Source of the DNA: Chloroflexota bacterium
GTDB taxonomy: Bacteria > Chloroflexota > Anaerolineae > Anaerolineales > UBA11579
Assembly (NCBI GenBank): GCA_003250455.1
Contig: QKGK01000016.1
Coordinates: forward strand, 1 to 13,235
Direction: 5' to 3'
Length of the DNA stretch: 13,235 bases
Below, in pieces: positions 1 through 6,140 of this stretch (within the stretch, counting starts at the first letter, position 1; every line of letters begins with the position of its first letter). Made by a program: the position numbers and the translations under genes. The notes under the pieces are model-generated. The model was given only the letters and a program-made list of their open reading frames with translations. It was not told the DNA's origin and made no database searches.

Positions 1-1
1 T

Positions 2-310
2 GAGGGCACTGGAGAAATCCTTTGGGGGTTCTTTCTCTTTGGACCAATCGTTCAGCAGTTTGCGCTGATCATTTTTGGGATCGATGCATTGCGGAAAAAG
101 CCGCTTCCCCGCTGGCATGGTCTGCCGCTCCTGGCTGGAATTGGGTTTCTATTTCTTCCGCTCGTATTTACGGCGTCTTACACTTACGGGGGCAATTTTC
201 CCTGGTATCTCTTTGCAGGGATCGTTCTCCAGATTGTGTTCATTTCGGCTCTGGGCTTCATCCTGCAGGGGGATGCCGAGGTGGAGGCGAAGGAGATGGC
301 TGCGGCCTGA
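2..310 (+). CDS. C-terminal part of a membrane protein of unknown family (5' truncated by the window)
   Basis: An open frame runs in from the left edge and ends at TGA 308-310, giving 102 residues of a larger protein. Three hydrophobic stretches are visible: residues about 5-27 (ILWGFFLFGPIVQQFALIIF), 45-66 (LPLLAGIGFLFLPLVFTA) and 71-91 (YLFAGIVLQIVFISALGFIL). The tail is short, acidic and Ala/Glu-rich, and probably cytosolic. The first internal ATG is at 89, but the hydrophobic character continues upstream of it, so the true start lies outside the window. I do not recognise a family. A hairpin follows 24 bases after the stop, and a second membrane-protein gene follows in the same direction. 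Confidence 0.7.
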   Translation, partial: EGTGEILWGFFLFGPIVQQFALIIFGIDALRKKPLPRWHGLPLLAGIGFLFLPLVFTASYTYGGNFPWYLFAGIVLQIVFISALGFILQGDAEVEAKEMAAA

Positions 311-334
311 TATAGAGATTTTGCTGCCTTCAAG

Positions 335-365
335 AGCGGATGAGGGTGTGCTTTCCTCATCCGCT
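335..365 (+). terminator. Hairpin downstream of the first membrane-protein gene, possible terminator
   Basis: A perfect 11-bp stem (AGCGGATGAGG at 335-345, CCTCATCCGCT at 355-365) encloses a 9-base loop. Only a short TTTGGATT follows, so the U-tract is poor and this may be an mRNA 3'-end or processing hairpin rather than an intrinsic terminator. The core AGCGGAT/ATCCGCT recurs in the hairpin at 1045-1079. Confidence 0.5.
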
Positions 366-404
366 TTGGATTAACCAAACAATTTTTCCCCTGGAGGATA
401 GGAG

Positions 405-1010
405 ATGGAACGGTTTACTTCTAAATCAACAGGGAGATTGGCATTGGTGATTGGGGGCATCTCGGTGCTTGCGTTGGTCTCGCTGATCATCTTTTTTATC
501 GGCTATTTCAATGATCTCCCGGCGCTGGGCCCGTTTGGTCCGGCAAACGATGTGTTAGGCGCACTTGAAGCCGTTCTCAGCGCAGTGTTGGCCAGCATGT
601 TGATCCCGCCGCTGCGCAAACAGCCATTTTGGTTCGTCATTTTCCTGCTATTGGTGGTTGCTGCCTGGATCGGAGCGCTGATCGTGACCATCGATTCGCT
701 GGAGGCTGGCGGAATCATCTCTGGTGTAACCCGGGCAAATTTAAGGATCAATTATGGCCTGGGTGTGATCGCCCGGGAGAACCTTCATTACGGGTTTGGC
801 CTGATCAGCGTGTGGCTGATGGTATTGAACATGGTTGCCTTTGTGAAACAGTTTTGGACGCCGACGCTGGCCTTTTTCGGTCTTTTGGCCGGGATGGCCA
901 TGTTCATCGGGCTGGCCGGGGGGCGCGGCGCTTTGGGCTTTGTCGTTCTTTACCCGGCGTGGTGCATCTGGCTGGGAAGGTGGATATTGAAAAGCGAAGC
1001 GGCGGGGTAA
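405..1010 (+). CDS. Six-helix integral membrane protein of unknown family
   Basis: The product is 201 residues and almost entirely hydrophobic. Six membrane segments can be read at about residues 12-35, 49-68, 75-97, 128-148, 152-171 and 175-194. The region between segments 3 and 4 (about 98-127) is more polar (RANLRINYGLGVIARENLHY). ATG 405 is chosen because GGAGG at 393-397 lies 7 bases upstream. No promoter is evident between it and the hairpin at 335-365, so it may be read through from the upstream gene. That gene has the same orientation and is also a membrane protein. No catalytic or binding motif is visible, and I do not assign a function. The stop is followed by a hairpin related to the one upstream of the gene. 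Confidence 0.8.
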   Translation: MERFTSKSTGRLALVIGGISVLALVSLIIFFIGYFNDLPALGPFGPANDVLGALEAVLSAVLASMLIPPLRKQPFWFVIFLLLVVAAWIGALIVTIDSLEAGGIISGVTRANLRINYGLGVIARENLHYGFGLISVWLMVLNMVAFVKQFWTPTLAFFGLLAGMAMFIGLAGGRGALGFVVLYPAWCIWLGRWILKSEAAG

Positions 1011-1044
1011 GCATCCACCTGACCCAGGGCACTTCTTCCTTACA

Positions 1045-1079
1045 AAAGCGGATGGCGCGCAACTTGCGTTATCCGCTTT
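1045..1079 (+). terminator. Hairpin downstream of the six-helix membrane-protein gene, possible terminator
   Basis: A 9-bp stem (AAAGCGGAT at 1045-1053 with ATCCGCTTT at 1071-1079) contains an inner CGCA/TGCG helix. It is followed by GTGTTAATAT, which is not a strong U-tract. The stem core and the bases just after it match the hairpin at 335-365. Confidence 0.45.
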
Positions 1080-1162
1080 GTGTTAATATGTGCGTAAATT
1101 CGCAAATTTCCTTAAAAATATTGCTTTCTCCTATTAAGTGGGGTACCAAATTCGATTTATGG

Positions 1163-1201
1163 AGATGGATACCTTGAATCCATCTGGCAGAGGAGTATAA
1201 T
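1163..1201 (+). promoter_or_regulatory. Sigma-70-type promoter of the ClC gene overlapped by a perfect palindrome
   Basis: The promoter reads TTGAAT (1174-1179), a 16-base spacer, then TATAAT (1196-1201). The -35 box lies inside a perfect inverted repeat, AGATGGAT (1163-1170), 7 bases, ATCCATCT (1178-1185). That is the geometry of an operator where a bound regulator would block or contact RNA polymerase. The expected start of transcription is near 1208, giving a leader of about 29 bases that carries AAGGAAGAG (1220-1228). Confidence 0.6.
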
Positions 1202-1236
1202 CCTATCCAGTTTAACCATAAGGAAGAGATTACTCT

Positions 1237-3273
1237 ATGAAATTAATTAACAAAATTTCCGATTCATCCAACACCAGTCTGATCATCCTGGCCACCATCG
1301 TTGGTGTTGGTACCGGTTTGGGAGCGGTGGCATTCCGCTACCTGATCCGGGGAGTGGAATGGGTAGGATACACCTGGTTCCCATCATTTTTCCCCAGCCT
1401 GGGGAACTGGTATGTGGTCATCATCCCCGCCATTGGCGGTTTAATCGTCGGCCCATTGATCTACTTTTATGCGCGCGAAGCCAAGGGACATGGGGTCCCC
1501 GAAGTAATGGAAGCCGTAGCGCTGCGCGGCGGCCGCATCCGCCCGATCGTAGCGCTGGTCAAATCGCTTGCTTCCTCCATTTCCATCGGCACCGGCGGCT
1601 CGGTCGGCCGTGAAGGGCCAATCGTGCAGATCGGGAGCGCCCTCGGGTCCACCCTGGGGCAAAAGCTGGACCTGTCCGAAGACCGCATCCGCAACCTGGT
1701 GGCCTGCGGCGCCGCCGGTGGGATTGCCGCCACCTTCAACGCCCCCATCGCCGGGGTCATTTTTGCCCTGGAGATCATCCTGGGGTCGTTCAATGTGCGT
1801 CATTTCAGCAGCGTAGTGATCTCCTCGGTGACCGCCAGCATCATTGGCCGGGCCGTGTTTGGCAACGAGCCGGCTTTTGCCATCCCGTTGGAATACGGCA
1901 TCAACAGCCTGTGGGAGTTCATCTTCTACCTGGGGCTGGGAGTGCTGGCCGCATTTTGGGGGGTGCTGTTTGTGCGAACCCTGTACTGGTCGGAAGATGT
2001 CTTTGACGGCTGGAAGCTGAAGCCTGAATGGATCAAGCCGATGATCGGCGGCATATTGCTGGGGATCATCGCACTGCTCTATCCCCGCCTGACTGGCGTC
2101 AGTTGGGAGCACCAGCCGCAGATCTTCAATGTGGGCTATGAGGTGATCGAAGGCGCTTTGGCAAACCAGCTGACCTTCAAAATTGCCCTGACGCTGCTGG
2201 TGTTGAAACTGGTTGCCACCAGCCTGACGCTCGGTTCCGGTGGGTCTGGTGGTGTGTTTGCGCCCTCCCTGTTCATGGGCGCTATGCTGGGTACAGCCTT
2301 TGACCTGGGTGTGCATACGGTCTTCCCGGATATTTCAGCGCCCCCTGGCGCTTATGCCCTGGTGGGGATGGCGGCCACCTTTGCTGCTACCGCGCATGCG
2401 CCTATCACGGCGGTGCTGATTCTCTTTGAGCTGACTGGCGACTACCGCATCATTCTGCCGCTGATGCTCACCGTGGTGGTGACTACTATCCTGGCGCAGA
2501 AGCTGCTGAAGGGTGAATCAATCTATACGCTCAAGCTCACCCGCCGCGGCGTACACCTGCAGCGAGGGCGGGATGTGGATATCCTGCAGGGCGTGCTGGT
2601 CAACGAGGTCATGTCGAACGAGTTCAATATTGTTTCCAAGGACGACAGCCTGGCCGATTTCTCGGCGCTGCTGAACAGGACTCATCGGCATGCGGCTGTG
2701 ATCCTGGATGATGCGGGCAAGCTGAGCGGCATTGTTACCCTCAGTGACCTGGAAAACGCCATTGCCGATCAAATGGACCTGGAAGCCACCACGGTGCAGG
2801 AGGTTGCCGTGCGGCGCCCCAGGATGATGGTTGCCTATCCGGACGAATCTATCGGCACGGCACTCAACCGGATGAGCCCGCGGGGATTGGGACGTTTGCC
2901 GGTTGTCTCCCGGGAGGACCCCAGCAGGTTATTGGGGCTGATCCGCCGTGAGGATATTATCCGCTCCTATCACCTGGCCCTCACCCGCCGGGCGGAGATC
3001 TCTCAGCGGGCCAAGCAAATGAAGCTGGAAAAAGAGGATGATCTGGAAATTGTCAACCTGCTGGTGGATGGAGATGCGGCAATCGTAGGACAGGCGGTGC
3101 AGGAGTTTGCAGCTAACCTGCCCAAAGACAGCCTGCTGATCTCGATCAAAAAGGGCGACCGGACGATCATCCCGCATGGAAATACGTTGCTGGATGCCGG
3201 GGATTACATCTCGATCATTCTACGGAAAGAGGAAGTGGAATCCGTTTACCGCCTGTTGAGCAGGAAAAGTTAA
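1237..3273 (+). CDS. ClC-family chloride channel/transporter with two CBS domains and a C-terminal TrkA-C (RCK_C) domain
   Basis: This 678-residue protein moves chloride or similar anions across the cytoplasmic membrane. ClC signatures are present in order: GHGVPEV (84-90, the selectivity GSGIP position), GREGPIVQIG (124-133, gating glutamate E126) and GGVFAPSLFMG (338-348). The helical core spans about 15-425. Two CBS domains follow (about 455-512 and 519-580), which in this family often bind adenine nucleotides. A TrkA-C-like domain (about 600-675) ends in the usual GDYISIIL strand. The family serine of GSGIP is His here. The internal proton glutamate of E. coli ClC (E203, in IIEEMRP) aligns with Ile in ALEIILG, so channel-type behaviour is possible. 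ATG 1237 has AAGGAAGAG 8 bases upstream. The gene stands alone between its own promoter and terminator. Confidence 0.95.
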   Translation: MKLINKISDSSNTSLIILATIVGVGTGLGAVAFRYLIRGVEWVGYTWFPSFFPSLGNWYVVIIPAIGGLIVGPLIYFYAREAKGHGVPEVMEAVALRGGRIRPIVALVKSLASSISIGTGGSVGREGPIVQIGSALGSTLGQKLDLSEDRIRNLVACGAAGGIAATFNAPIAGVIFALEIILGSFNVRHFSSVVISSVTASIIGRAVFGNEPAFAIPLEYGINSLWEFIFYLGLGVLAAFWGVLFVRTLYWSEDVFDGWKLKPEWIKPMIGGILLGIIALLYPRLTGVSWEHQPQIFNVGYEVIEGALANQLTFKIALTLLVLKLVATSLTLGSGGSGGVFAPSLFMGAMLGTAFDLGVHTVFPDISAPPGAYALVGMAATFAATAHAPITAVLILFELTGDYRIILPLMLTVVVTTILAQKLLKGESIYTLKLTRRGVHLQRGRDVDILQGVLVNEVMSNEFNIVSKDDSLADFSALLNRTHRHAAVILDDAGKLSGIVTLSDLENAIADQMDLEATTVQEVAVRRPRMMVAYPDESIGTALNRMSPRGLGRLPVVSREDPSRLLGLIRREDIIRSYHLALTRRAEISQRAKQMKLEKEDDLEIVNLLVDGDAAIVGQAVQEFAANLPKDSLLISIKKGDRTIIPHGNTLLDAGDYISIILRKEEVESVYRLLSRKS

Positions 3274-3295
3274 ACGATATAACTGGAAGAAAATA

Positions 3296-3330
3296 AAGCC
3301 GCCGGAGGACCCTCCGGCGGTTTCTGTTTC
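3296..3330 (+). terminator. Rho-independent terminator of the ClC gene
   Basis: CCGCCGGAG (3299-3307) pairs with CTCCGGCGG (3312-3320) around a 4-base loop. The stem is extended by A/T pairs on the outside and followed by TTTCTGTTTC. It starts 23 bases after the ClC stop codon. Confidence 0.9.
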
Positions 3331-3347
3331 TGGGATATAGGTTGGAT

Positions 3348-3353
3348 TATAAT
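3348..3353 (+). promoter_or_regulatory. -10 box of an apparently leaderless promoter for the DinB-like gene
   Basis: A perfect TATAAT ends 9 bases before ATG 3363. With the usual 6-8 bases from -10 to the transcription start, the mRNA would begin at or 1-3 bases before the start codon. No Shine-Dalgarno sequence precedes the ATG. No convincing -35 is seen; TGTTTC (3325-3330) lies at 17-base spacing inside the preceding terminator tail. Confidence 0.55.
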
Positions 3354-3362
3354 GACGATCTG

Positions 3363-3863
3363 ATGAGCAAGAAAACCATCCCCACCGAGCAGACTGCAGA
3401 GAATATCGCCGCAGTTTTGGACTTGTTGGCGGAAACGCCCAAGAAGCTGGCGGCTATGGCTGCGTCAATTCCGCCCGATGTGCTCACCCAACCGCTTGCT
3501 CCCGGCGAGCGCACGCCAACCGAGGTACTGGCGCACCTGGTCAACACCGAAGCGCTGACTGCTGAAAGCATCACCCTGGCGCTGCTGCAAAAAACGCCGT
3601 TGCTGCCTAAGCTGCACGCCGAGCGCGACCTGGGTAAATTACTCCGGCACGACCAGGATACCTTCAATGAGCTTCTGGCCTATTTCACCTACCGGCGCAA
3701 GGTGCTGCTGCGGGTATTGGATGGGTTGAGCGGGAAGCAGTGGTCCCGCCAAGTGCGGGAAGAAGGAAAACAGCGCCAGGAATCGGTCTATTGGCGGGCG
3801 CGCGGCCAGGCGCTGCACGAACTGGATCACCTTGATGACCTTGAAAGCAAGCTGCCCCAATAA
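3363..3863 (+). CDS. DinB-like (DinB superfamily) four-helix-bundle protein
   Basis: The 166-residue product is mainly helical and matches the DinB/YfiT-like fold. RTPTEVLAHLVNTE (50-63) carries the first metal-site histidine (H58). The C-terminal ALHELDHLDDLESKL supplies the H152-x3-H156 pair, which together with H58 would bind a divalent metal. Some relatives act as thiol-dependent transferases, but most have no known substrate, so I give no specific reaction. The frame also opens at TTG 3342, but that start would place the coding region over the TATAAT box at 3348-3353. ATG 3363 is preferred because it fits a leaderless transcript. The gene converges on the heparinase-like gene with only 29 bases between stop codons and no obvious terminator there. 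Confidence 0.8.
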   Translation: MSKKTIPTEQTAENIAAVLDLLAETPKKLAAMAASIPPDVLTQPLAPGERTPTEVLAHLVNTEALTAESITLALLQKTPLLPKLHAERDLGKLLRHDQDTFNELLAYFTYRRKVLLRVLDGLSGKQWSRQVREEGKQRQESVYWRARGQALHELDHLDDLESKLPQ

Positions 3864-3892
3864 TCAGTATTGGAATTGATCTAAAAAATGGG

Positions 3893-5827
3893 TCAGTCCG
3901 GCAGCTCGATGCGGGTGGTGAAGGTGACCGGGAGCGACGCTTCTATCACAACTGCCAGCGAAAGCGCCGGAACTTTTACCGCGTAGGTGGGGGAAAACCA
4001 GCCGCGCACCGGATTGGTATTTGCTCCTACCAGTGCTTGCCCGGCGCGCACCAGGCTGAAGTTCAGAGGCGCATCGCCAGAACGCACCTGCACGACCACA
4101 TCTCCTTTTCCGGAATCGAGGCGAAGGATGCCATTGTTGAACTGCCACTGCCAGTCGGGCAGCATCCAGTGCAGCCGGATATGATGGGGGCGTGCATCTT
4201 TTTTCTTTTCATTTGTGGGCAGCAGCTGATCGCGTACCAGCCAGGTATTGCCTTCCACCGAGACCATCCGGCGGTGGGAAATGCCTAACCGGCGGTAGCC
4301 ATCGTGCCGGGCGACCGCCCAGGTAAGCCGGTCAAGTTCGTCCCGGCTGGTGTCCAGCACCTCGGCCTGTGCCCAGTCCAGCCACAAAAATCGGCCGGCT
4401 TTGGTCATCTGCGGTTGGCCGTCTACGGTGAGGGTGCTGTGGACGGCAGTTACGTCCAGGGGGTTATCCCAGGGTGCGTCGGCGTTGTACTGGTACACGC
4501 CCGGGTCCATGGTGATATTGCTCCCCCGCCACCACAGGTCCAGGTGGAGCTGGTCGGCGTGCGCCGGGCGGCCGGAGAAGTGTACCGCCCGCAGGTAGGC
4601 CCAGGAATGCAGCCCGCTCAAGCGCAGGATGGACGGGTTCGGCACCACCGGCGTCTCTTCGACCGGCCGGCCCCCTAACCATAGGGTCATTTCATCGCCA
4701 GGGCCGGGCGGCAAGGGTGTTTCGTTCAGGAAGGCCTGGGCGGAGGCCTGCGCCACCGGGCGGAAATCGGCGTAGGGGCATGTGGTCAGCGGGAGGATGT
4801 ATGCGCCATCGTTGCCGCCCAGGTTGGGCACCCCGCCGCTTGGCTTATCCAGCAGGGCCAGCAGCCAGCGGGTGGCGGCGGCCAGCTTTGAAAGGCTTCT
4901 TGGGGGGAAGGATTCCATTTTTTCTTCTGCCAGACGGCGGGCAAACAGGGCCAGCTGGAGCATCAGCCGGTGGTAGTTGGTGCTGTGCTGGCTGTAAGTG
5001 CCATCCTCGTCAATCTGGGTTTGCAAGGCATGATGCAGCCAGCGCCAGCCCTGTTCCTTCCATTTCCGCGCCTGCGGATGCTCCGGGAGGGCAACGGCGG
5101 CAGTGTACAACCCAACAGCCTCCGAGATCAGGTGGTTGTTATTTTGGGAGCGGGCGTAGTCCAGCGTAGGCAGGATGCGTTCTGCATGGGCGGCCAGCAT
5201 CCCCGCCAGCAGAAACTGGCGTTCGCGGGTAGTGGCGGGTGCTTCTGCCATCAGCCCGGCGGAAAAGGCCAGTGCGATCAGCCGCAGGGCCACTTCCTGC
5301 CCGGAAGCCCAGTGCGGGCCGGTGTTGGGCGGATTGCCCTGGGCGAAGGTTTCAACCAGTGACCAGAAAGCCTCGGCGAAAAGGTTGTCTTTGTCCACCA
5401 GGTAGGCGCGCCCCAGGGTGGTTGCCCAGCCGAAGCGGGCGGGTTCCCAAATGAGCTTGATATCCTCACCGTGGTGCTGCGCGCCGGTGTGCCTGGTCCA
5501 GTGATCCAGCTTCCCTGTGGGAGTCAGTTCCAGCGGCTGAAAAGCGCCGCCAAACAGGCGCACCTGTCCTTCGGTGACCTCACGGGCTGCTGTAAGCAGA
5601 GATGGGGTATCCTCACCCAGCACAGCCCGCAGGTAGCCCAGGTTGGGCAGGGGAAAGAGCGGCAGGTAGGGCTTACCGGCTTCCTGGGCGGCCTCGGCGT
5701 AGATGCCGATTGGCGTTTGACGCCTAAGGATACCGCTTCGCAGCCGGAACTGGTAGCGCAGAAAAGGCCATAACTGATCCCAACCGAGCTGCTGCAGGGC
5801 TTTGGTTGTGCGCAAAATTTTATTCAT
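3893..5827 (-). CDS. Heparinase II/III-family protein (polysaccharide lyase fold), no signal peptide
   Basis: The product is 644 residues. The N-terminal alpha-helical toroid domain (to about 375) contains WEPARFGWATTLGRAY (127-142) and QNNNHLISEAVGLY (228-241), the Asn/His/Glu neighbourhood typical of heparinase II/III and alginate-lyase relatives. YSQHSTNYHR (278-287) supplies candidate Tyr and His catalytic residues. The beta-sandwich half begins near 395 and has HADQLHLDLWWRG (423-435) and DPGVYQYN (441-448), matching the family's metal/active-site strand region. Enzymes with this fold cleave acidic polysaccharides by beta-elimination; the actual substrate is unknown. The N-terminus (MNKILRTTKALQQLGW) lacks a signal peptide, so the protein is predicted to be cytosolic, as in surface-polysaccharide loci. 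No glycosyltransferases are nearby. ATG 5827 lies 9 bases from TATAAT with no ribosome-binding site. Confidence 0.88.
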   Translation of the reverse strand: MNKILRTTKALQQLGWDQLWPFLRYQFRLRSGILRRQTPIGIYAEAAQEAGKPYLPLFPLPNLGYLRAVLGEDTPSLLTAAREVTEGQVRLFGGAFQPLELTPTGKLDHWTRHTGAQHHGEDIKLIWEPARFGWATTLGRAYLVDKDNLFAEAFWSLVETFAQGNPPNTGPHWASGQEVALRLIALAFSAGLMAEAPATTRERQFLLAGMLAAHAERILPTLDYARSQNNNHLISEAVGLYTAAVALPEHPQARKWKEQGWRWLHHALQTQIDEDGTYSQHSTNYHRLMLQLALFARRLAEEKMESFPPRSLSKLAAATRWLLALLDKPSGGVPNLGGNDGAYILPLTTCPYADFRPVAQASAQAFLNETPLPPGPGDEMTLWLGGRPVEETPVVPNPSILRLSGLHSWAYLRAVHFSGRPAHADQLHLDLWWRGSNITMDPGVYQYNADAPWDNPLDVTAVHSTLTVDGQPQMTKAGRFLWLDWAQAEVLDTSRDELDRLTWAVARHDGYRRLGISHRRMVSVEGNTWLVRDQLLPTNEKKKDARPHHIRLHWMLPDWQWQFNNGILRLDSGKGDVVVQVRSGDAPLNFSLVRAGQALVGANTNPVRGWFSPTYAVKVPALSLAVVIEASLPVTFTTRIELPD

Positions 5828-5836
5828 CGTGCTTTT

Positions 5837-5842
5837 ATTATA
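5837..5842 (-). promoter_or_regulatory. -10 box of an apparently leaderless promoter for the heparinase-like gene
   Basis: Read on the minus strand, TATAAT occupies 5842-5837 and is followed by 9 bases and then ATG at 5827. The bases between (AAAAGCACG) contain no Shine-Dalgarno sequence. This is the same 9-base spacing as at the DinB-like gene. No good -35 box is seen; TTTCCC lies at 17-base spacing. Confidence 0.6.
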
Positions 5843-6018
5843 GCGGTTGCCTTGTGAAAGGGAAACGAAAAGGATAAAATAATTATTGGCGAAGAATAAA
5901 TTTAGGTTTTCATAAATTTATTGGCGCGTCTAACCCTGCCTGGTGGGGTTAAACCCCAGGAATCCAGTCGATTCGAGACGAAGGTTAACAAAGTATTTAC
6001 GCCATACCAGACCACTTT

Positions 6019-6027
6019 TGGTATAAT
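6019..6027 (+). promoter_or_regulatory. Extended -10 promoter of the pdh operon
   Basis: TGGTATAAT (6019-6027) is a perfect extended -10 element. A weak -35 is offered only by TTTACG (5996-6001) at 20-base spacing, which fits dependence on the extended element or on an activator. Transcription would start near 6034, leaving a leader of about 107 bases before pdhA. Confidence 0.6.
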
Positions 6028-6037
6028 TCTCTGGATG

Positions 6038-6058
6038 TCTGCCGGTTGAACTGGCAGA
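6038..6058 (+). promoter_or_regulatory. Stem-loop at the 5' end of the pdh mRNA
   Basis: TCTGCCGGT (6038-6046) pairs with ACTGGCAGA (6050-6058), with one G-T pair and a 3-base loop, within a few bases of the predicted transcript start. A 5' hairpin at this position could protect the mRNA or take part in leader control. Confidence 0.45.
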
Positions 6059-6068
6059 ATTACTGATT

Positions 6069-6134
6069 ATGAAATATCAAGCAATTCTTAATGCTTGTAC
6101 GTGTAAATGCCATTATTTTGAAATTGGAGAATAG
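6069..6134 (+). CDS. Possible 21-residue Cys-rich leader peptide upstream of pdhA
   Basis: Inside the predicted pdh leader an ATG at 6069 opens 21 codons ending in TAG (6132-6134), six bases before the pdhA ATG. The peptide contains NACTCKCHYFE, so Cys occupies residues 10, 12 and 14, next to His15. The pdhA ribosome-binding site (GGAGA, 6126-6130) lies within the last codons of this ORF, so ribosomes finishing the leader would occupy that site and could couple or limit pdhA translation. There is no clear Shine-Dalgarno sequence before ATG 6069. An ORF this short can arise by chance in AT-rich sequence, so this is a candidate only. Confidence 0.25.
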   Translation: MKYQAILNACTCKCHYFEIGE

Positions 6135-6140
6135 TCAATT

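Larger units (their letters stand above)
5843..6140. promoter_or_regulatory. Divergent control region between the heparinase-like gene and the pdh operon
   Basis: This stretch has no gene on the ORF scale but is rich in symmetry. A perfect 10-bp AT inverted repeat (AATAAATTTA 5895-5904, TAAATTTATT 5913-5922) lies midway. TTATTGGCG is repeated directly at 5883 and 5919. TGGGG/CCCCA with a 5-base loop lies near 5943-5957. ATACCA (6004-6009) and TGGTAT (6019-6024) form an inverted repeat over the pdh promoter. A transcribed stem-loop follows at 6038-6058. The region therefore looks regulatory; the regulators are unknown. Confidence 0.5.

Noticed and set aside
1441..2316. 291-residue minus-strand open frame
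   Set aside because: It is antisense to the ClC core motifs, with His/Gln-rich composition typical of a shadow frame.
3342..3362. Upstream TTG start for the DinB-like gene
   Set aside because: It would code across the perfect TATAAT box and adds seven residues with no family similarity. ATG 3363 fits a leaderless start.
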